Positions 58,084 to 64,000 of a stretch of DNA of 64,000 bases are shown one piece after another. This DNA is from Holophagales bacterium (GTDB lineage Bacteria > Acidobacteriota > Thermoanaerobaculia > Multivoradales > Multivoraceae), in assembly GCA_009836625.1 (NCBI GenBank), contig VXVC01000012.1:661983-725982 (forward strand), read 5' to 3'. A model generated the notes under the pieces. That model did no database searches. It saw nothing but the letters and a program-made list of their open reading frames with translations, and was not told the origin of the DNA. Within the stretch, counting starts at the first letter, position 1. Each line of letters starts with the position of its first letter. The translations under genes were made by a program, and so were the position numbers.

Positions 58084-59655
58084 ATGAAGAGGCATCTGGG
58101 GATTGCTACCGAGACGGTCCTAGCCGTTGCCATGGCCACGGCTGCCTGTGGTCCAGGCGGAGAGGCGACTGAGGAATCTCCTGTACGGGCACTCCCTCCT
58201 CCGAACGTCATCGTCGTCCTCGCCGACGACCTCGGCTACGGCGACATCGGCGCGAACGGATCGACGGTTATCTCGACGCCGCACATCGACGAACTGGCGG
58301 CGAACGGCGTGCGGCTGACCGATGGGTACGTGTCCGCAGCGGTCTGCAGTCCGATGCGGGCGGGGCTCTTCACGGGCCGCTACCAGAACCGGTTCGGCTA
58401 CGAGTACAACCCGACCGCGAACTACGAGCGGAACGCCGACGCAGCACTGGGACTACCCGAAGACGAGACGACACTGGGCGACATGATGCGGGAGGCCGGC
58501 TACGCGACCGGCCTGGTGGGGAAGTGGCACCTGGGCTTCCGCGAGCAGTACCATCCGCTGAAGCGCGGCTTCGACGAGTTCTTCGGCCATCTGGGCGGCG
58601 GGACGAGCTACCTCGACCCCAACGACCCGGACGGCCATAGCTGGCCGCGGAGGCAGCCCGTTGCGACCGAGCCGAACGAGATCACTCCGGCGCCGGTCAC
58701 CGGCGACCGCGGCGACGGCCCGCGCGCGATCCTGGATGGCTACGAGGTCGTGGAAGTCGACGAGTACCTGACGGACGTGTTCGCCGACCGCGCGGTGTCA
58801 TTCATCGAGCGTCACGCCGGCGAGCCCTTCTTCCTGATGCTGGCGCCGAACGCGCCTCACACGCCGATTCAGGCCACGAGCAAGTACGTGGACCGGTACG
58901 CGCACATCGAGGAAGAAGGGGCCCGGATCTACGCGGCCATGGTGTCGTCCGTCGACGACATGGTGGGTCGCGTCACCGCGACGCTCAGGGAGCACGGACT
59001 GGAAGAGAACACGCTCGTCGTGTTCATCTCCGACAACGGCTGCATCAACTACATGCCGGCGGTCATCTGCACGAACTCGCCGCTTTCCGGAGGCAAGCGC
59101 TATCACCTGGACGGCGGCATCCGGGTGCCTTACCTGGTCAAGTGGCCGGCGGGTCTGCCCCGGGGCGAGGTCTACAGCCGGCCTGCGAGCGTCCTCGACC
59201 TCTACGCGACGTTCGCGGCGGCGGCCGGGTCGGACGCGGGGACTGAGGACAGCGTGAACCTCCTGCCGTACCTGCGCGGCGAGATGGACGCGGCGCCGCA
59301 CGAGTACCTCTTCTGGCGTTCCCTGCCGAACGCGGCGGTCCGCTCGGGCAAGTGGAAACTCTGGCGCGTCGACCTGACCGACCAGGATCCGGCCTCCGTG
59401 CTCAGCCGCGGCGGCCGCTTGCTCCCGGAGGAGGACTACCCGCCCGTGTCGGTCCACGGCCAGATCACGGTGCTTCACGACCTCGAGGCGGACGTTGGCG
59501 AGCGGGTGAACGTGGCCGACCAGCACCCGGAGGTCGTTGAACGCCTCGAAGCGGCTCTCACGGCCTGGGAGGCGGAACTGGCCGAACCGATGTGGATCAG
59601 CAAGCGGTCGACGCTCGCCGAACTGCACGGTCAGGCGATCCAGCTCTACTTCTGA
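58084..59655 (+). CDS. Sulfatase, lipoprotein (formylglycine type), copy 1
   Basis: 523 residues. A lipobox-type start (VAMATAACGPG, Cys22) suggests membrane anchoring. The sulfatase motif CSPMRAGLFTGR carries Cys88 for formylglycine, and DDLGYGDIG supplies metal Asp residues; HTPIQATSKYVDRY and SDNGCINYMPAVICTNSPLSGGKRYHLDGGIRVP complete the fold. It cleaves a sulfate ester in the periplasm or outside. AGAGGAGTGGAGT lies before ATG 58084. Closest in the window to the second sulfatase at 61475. Confidence 0.92.
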   Translation: MKRHLGIATETVLAVAMATAACGPGGEATEESPVRALPPPNVIVVLADDLGYGDIGANGSTVISTPHIDELAANGVRLTDGYVSAAVCSPMRAGLFTGRYQNRFGYEYNPTANYERNADAALGLPEDETTLGDMMREAGYATGLVGKWHLGFREQYHPLKRGFDEFFGHLGGGTSYLDPNDPDGHSWPRRQPVATEPNEITPAPVTGDRGDGPRAILDGYEVVEVDEYLTDVFADRAVSFIERHAGEPFFLMLAPNAPHTPIQATSKYVDRYAHIEEEGARIYAAMVSSVDDMVGRVTATLREHGLEENTLVVFISDNGCINYMPAVICTNSPLSGGKRYHLDGGIRVPYLVKWPAGLPRGEVYSRPASVLDLYATFAAAAGSDAGTEDSVNLLPYLRGEMDAAPHEYLFWRSLPNAAVRSGKWKLWRVDLTDQDPASVLSRGGRLLPEEDYPPVSVHGQITVLHDLEADVGERVNVADQHPEVVERLEAALTAWEAELAEPMWISKRSTLAELHGQAIQLYF

Positions 59656-59699
59656 GGACGGCCGTCGCTATCATCCCCCGCCACACAAGAGGACCGACC

Positions 59700-61454
<1,755 letters not shown>

Positions 61455-61474
61455 CGGCGCACGGCCGCGCGGCC

Positions 61475-62938
61475 TTAAAAGAACAACTGCACCAGCTCGC
61501 CGTCGATCGTCCTGATCGTGGACCGGTCGGACGGCCAGGCCGGCTCGGCGAGCGACGCCTCCCAGCGGTCGAGACGGCCGCTTAGCCGGCGCACCCGGCC
61601 GGGAAACCGGGCGGCGAGGTTCACGCTCTCGGCCGGGTCGTTGTCGAGGTCGTAGAGCAGCGTGACCTGTCCGTGGGGCGACGGGACGGGCCGCGCGGGC
61701 GGCGCGATCAGGGCGCCGCCGGCGTCCTGGGCCGCGGGGTCGGCCCGGTTGATCTCCAGCAGCTTGAAGCGGCCCATGCGGATCGCCCGGTTGGGTCCGG
61801 CCCGCCAGAACAGGGCGTCGGAGGGGGCGCCGCGGGCGCGGCCGGTCAGATGCGGCAGGAGGTCGACGCCGTCCCCGGGCGCGCCGCCGCGGTCGGGCGA
61901 GGCGCCGGCGAGCGCCGCGAAGGTCGCGAAGAGATCGAGGCTGATGACCGGTTCGCGGTAGACGCCGCCGCCCGCCAGGCCGTTCGGCCAGCGCATGATG
62001 AGCGGAACCCGGATGCCGCCTTCGAGGTGCGAGCGCTTGAAGCCGCTGAACGGCGCGTTGCTGCAGCCGACGTCGAGATAGCCGACGCAGCCGTTGTCGC
62101 TGGTGAAGACGACGAGCGTGTCGCGGTCGACGCCGTGACTGGCGAGGTGGTCGAGCAACGCCCCGGCGCCGCGGTCCACCGACGACACCATGGCCGCGTA
62201 GGTCCGGCCGGCGCCGTCCTCGACGTGGGCGACGGCTTCCAGGTCCGCCGGCGTCGCCTGCAGCGGCGTGTGCGGAGCGGTGTAGGAGAGGACGAGGAAG
62301 AACGGACGGCGGGCGGCGGCGTGCCTGCCGACGAAGGCCGCCGCCTCGGCGGTGAGCGCGTCGGTCAGGTAGCTCTCCAGGCGGGCTGTTTCCCGTCCGC
62401 GATGGACGATCGCGTCGAAGTAGCCGCTGGCGCCGCCGAGCACGCCCACGAACTCGTCGAAGCCGCGGGACAGCGGATGCCGGTCCGCGCTTCGGCCGAG
62501 ATGCCACTTGCCGAAGTAGCCCGTCGCGTAGCCGGCGCCGCGCATCAGGTCGCCGAGTGTGCGTTCCTCCGCCGCCAGGCCGAACTCGAGGTCGCGGCCG
62601 ACCAGGTTGAACTCGTAGCCGTGGCGTTGCGGATAGCGTCCGGTGATCAGCCCGGCCCGCGACGGGCTGCACACGGCGGCCGCCGCGTAGGCGGCGGTGA
62701 AGCGCACGCCCTCCGCGGCGAGGCGGTCGAGCCGCGGCGTGCGCATGGTCGAACTGCCGTAGCTGCCGAGATCGCCGTAGCCGAGGTCGTCGGCGACGAT
62801 CAGGACGATGTTCGGCCGCTCCGGCCGACCGGCGCCGTCCGGGCCCGGCGACTCGGCCGGCGGGTTGGCGGAGCAGGCGGCGGTCAGGGCCAGAGCCCCA
62901 GAGCCCCAGAGCAGGGGCCATGCCGGCGCTCTAGCCAT
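61475..62938 (-). CDS. Sulfatase, lipoprotein (formylglycine type), copy 2
   Basis: 487 residues from ATG 62938. Lipoprotein signal with Cys22 (ALALTAACSANPP). The sulfatase signature CSPSRAGLITGR (Cys90) is complete, with IVADDLGYGDLGSYG and TPLQATPADLEAV. ATG 62938 overlaps the stop of the sulfotransferase by 8 bases, so the two are translated together. It is convergent with the D-aminoacylase gene. The substrate is unknown. Confidence 0.92.
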   Translation of the reverse strand: MARAPAWPLLWGSGALALTAACSANPPAESPGPDGAGRPERPNIVLIVADDLGYGDLGSYGSSTMRTPRLDRLAAEGVRFTAAYAAAAVCSPSRAGLITGRYPQRHGYEFNLVGRDLEFGLAAEERTLGDLMRGAGYATGYFGKWHLGRSADRHPLSRGFDEFVGVLGGASGYFDAIVHRGRETARLESYLTDALTAEAAAFVGRHAAARRPFFLVLSYTAPHTPLQATPADLEAVAHVEDGAGRTYAAMVSSVDRGAGALLDHLASHGVDRDTLVVFTSDNGCVGYLDVGCSNAPFSGFKRSHLEGGIRVPLIMRWPNGLAGGGVYREPVISLDLFATFAALAGASPDRGGAPGDGVDLLPHLTGRARGAPSDALFWRAGPNRAIRMGRFKLLEINRADPAAQDAGGALIAPPARPVPSPHGQVTLLYDLDNDPAESVNLAARFPGRVRRLSGRLDRWEASLAEPAWPSDRSTIRTIDGELVQLFF

Positions 62939-63833
62939 AGCCGCCGAGCCGGTAGTCCTCGGCGTAGCGCCGGCGGAGCAGGGCCTCGCACGCCGCGTCC
63001 GGCGCCTCGTCAGCCAGCGCCGGCGGCCGGGGGTTGAGGCGGGGCAGGGCGCGGTGCGGCATGCCGGTTCGCTCGCACACGGTGCGCCAGTCGGCATCGA
63101 TGTTCTCCAGGCTGCCGAGGAAGTCCGGCAGGCGGCCGCCGGCGTCGCGGATCTGGCGGTGCTGCGACAGCCAGTGCCGGTCGGCGAAGGCGTCCGCGCC
63201 GAACGGCGTGGCCAGCCAGCGGCAGAACTCCTCGAAGCTCATGCCGGTGCGGAGTCCGTGCCAGGGGCGGATGAACCAGCGGTAGGCGTCGCGTTCGGTG
63301 CGCGCGAGCGTGTGCTTGTCGGCCCAGGCGGACAACGCGCGGGTGGCGGGGTTGCGCAGGAACGCGAAGCGGAAGTACCGGCGCGCCTCGGGACGGCGCT
63401 CCAGCACTTCGTCGAGCGTGCGGCGCCGGATCAATGCGGCGCTCGGGTCCGCGGCCCGCAGCGCGGCGGCCAGGCTCCGCGAGGCCGCCTTCGGGTTGCA
63501 GATCCACAGGTAGCGGTAGCGCCGGGAGACGATCTTCTCGGCCCGGGTGTCGGGCCGGCGTCCGGCCGTGGTCACCAGCGCGAGCGCGGCTCCGTGGTCC
63601 CCCTCGCGCACCGCCGCCCTCAGCGCCTTCGCCACCTCGCGGTGCTCCGGCGTGGCCGAGGCCGCGAGCATCGCGGCCAGGCGTCCGCACCAGCGGTCCA
63701 GCGCCCGGCGGCGGAGGCCCTGCCGGGCGCGCATCCGGCCGCCCCGCGCGCGCGGCAGCAGGCCGCAGCGCGCCAGCGCCTCGAGCGCCCGGCCGCTGCG
63801 CCGCGCGACCTCATATGGATCTCCTCTCGTCAA
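62931..63833 (-). CDS. Sulfotransferase family protein (PAPS-dependent, carbohydrate-sulfotransferase-like)
   Basis: 300 residues. The 5'-phosphosulfate loop is represented by IVSRRYRYLWICNPKAASRSLAAAL and the 3'-phosphate site by FRFAFLRNPATRALSAWADKH, the Arg/Ser pair of which contacts PAPS. It would add sulfate to a glycan or lipid hydroxyl. It is the first gene of a two-gene operon with a sulfatase that removes sulfate esters. The N-terminal 90 residues are Arg/Ala-rich without known motif; a later start is possible. Confidence 0.78.
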   Translation of the reverse strand: MTRGDPYEVARRSGRALEALARCGLLPRARGGRMRARQGLRRRALDRWCGRLAAMLAASATPEHREVAKALRAAVREGDHGAALALVTTAGRRPDTRAEKIVSRRYRYLWICNPKAASRSLAAALRAADPSAALIRRRTLDEVLERRPEARRYFRFAFLRNPATRALSAWADKHTLARTERDAYRWFIRPWHGLRTGMSFEEFCRWLATPFGADAFADRHWLSQHRQIRDAGGRLPDFLGSLENIDADWRTVCERTGMPHRALPRLNPRPPALADEAPDAACEALLRRRYAEDYRLGGYG

Positions 63834-63948
63834 ACGGCGCCGGATTCTAACCCGAGCCGCACGTACGGGGAGCGGTCGCTGGAAGCCGGCGGACCGGAGC
63901 CGAAAGACGGGTTCTTTTCGTGCCGGGCGCCGACGCTCTGGTGTTTCT

Positions 63949-64000
<52 letters not shown>

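Overview
This is a high-GC, gene-dense bacterial window, probably one end of a metagenome-assembled contig: it finishes in an uninterrupted run of 52 G, which is more likely a sequencing or assembly artefact than biology. The gene content resembles uncultured Acidobacteriota (Thermoanaerobaculia/Vicinamibacteria type). It includes several copies of a secreted protein family with a CHEGNY signature, PQQ-type beta-propeller dehydrogenases, M16 peptidase pairs, lipoprotein sulfatases, a reprolysin-like protease with PKD repeats, and a HrcA/CIRCE-controlled groESL operon. The taxonomic call is an inference from gene families only. No rRNA, tRNA or CRISPR array was recognised.

Layout. 1-4.3 kb: end of an oligopeptide ABC transporter (OppD tail, OppF), an MFS carrier, a secreted CHEGNY-family protein and a DUF1932-type dehydrogenase. 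4.3-6.5 kb: groES-groEL with a perfect CIRCE operator, a sigma70-type promoter and an intrinsic terminator. 6.5-15.1 kb: M16 peptidase pair, Na+/alanine symporter, SRPBCC protein, FabF-type ketosynthase and a PQQ dehydrogenase. 15.2-24.8 kb: a defence island holding a type III-like restriction-modification pair (mod-res), a BrnT/BrnA toxin-antitoxin and a 1368-residue NACHT NTPase with a C-terminal PD-(D/E)XK-like nuclease motif. 25-30.9 kb: three more CHEGNY-family or related secreted proteins, DUF6152, a PepSY membrane protein and a small c-type cytochrome lipoprotein. 30.9-32.6 kb: HipA/HipB toxin-antitoxin with two operator-like sites. 32.7-36.4 kb: MBL hydrolase, oxalyl-CoA decarboxylase/2-hydroxyacyl-CoA lyase and a CoA-transferase. 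36.7-40.7 kb: cholesterol-oxidase-like GMC enzyme, patatin-like protein and a membrane protein. 40.9-45.6 kb: PQQ dehydrogenase, two amidohydrolases and a Rieske protein. 45.7-50 kb: unknown secreted protein, AAA/DUF4143 ATPase, a 23-bp tandem-repeat array and an anchored beta-propeller protein. 50-55 kb: two acyl-CoA dehydrogenases, VOC, MaoC-like and tannase-like genes. 55-58 kb: secreted metalloprotease. 58-63.8 kb: sulfatase, D-aminoacylase-like enzyme, second sulfatase and sulfotransferase.

The most striking feature is in the defence island. The DNA methyltransferase gene (minus strand, 19972 to 17802) is interrupted by a perfect (CT)25 dinucleotide tract. The N-terminal reading frame leads into the tract and the frame carrying the DPPY and FAGSG catalytic motifs leads out of it. 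At 25 units the gene is out of frame; at 24 or 27 units it would encode a continuous protein of about 722 residues (at 24). This is the architecture of a phase-variable methyltransferase (phasevarion). Its partner helicase/nuclease carries Pro where the Walker A Thr/Ser should be (TGAGKP), so the methylase may act mainly as an epigenetic switch.
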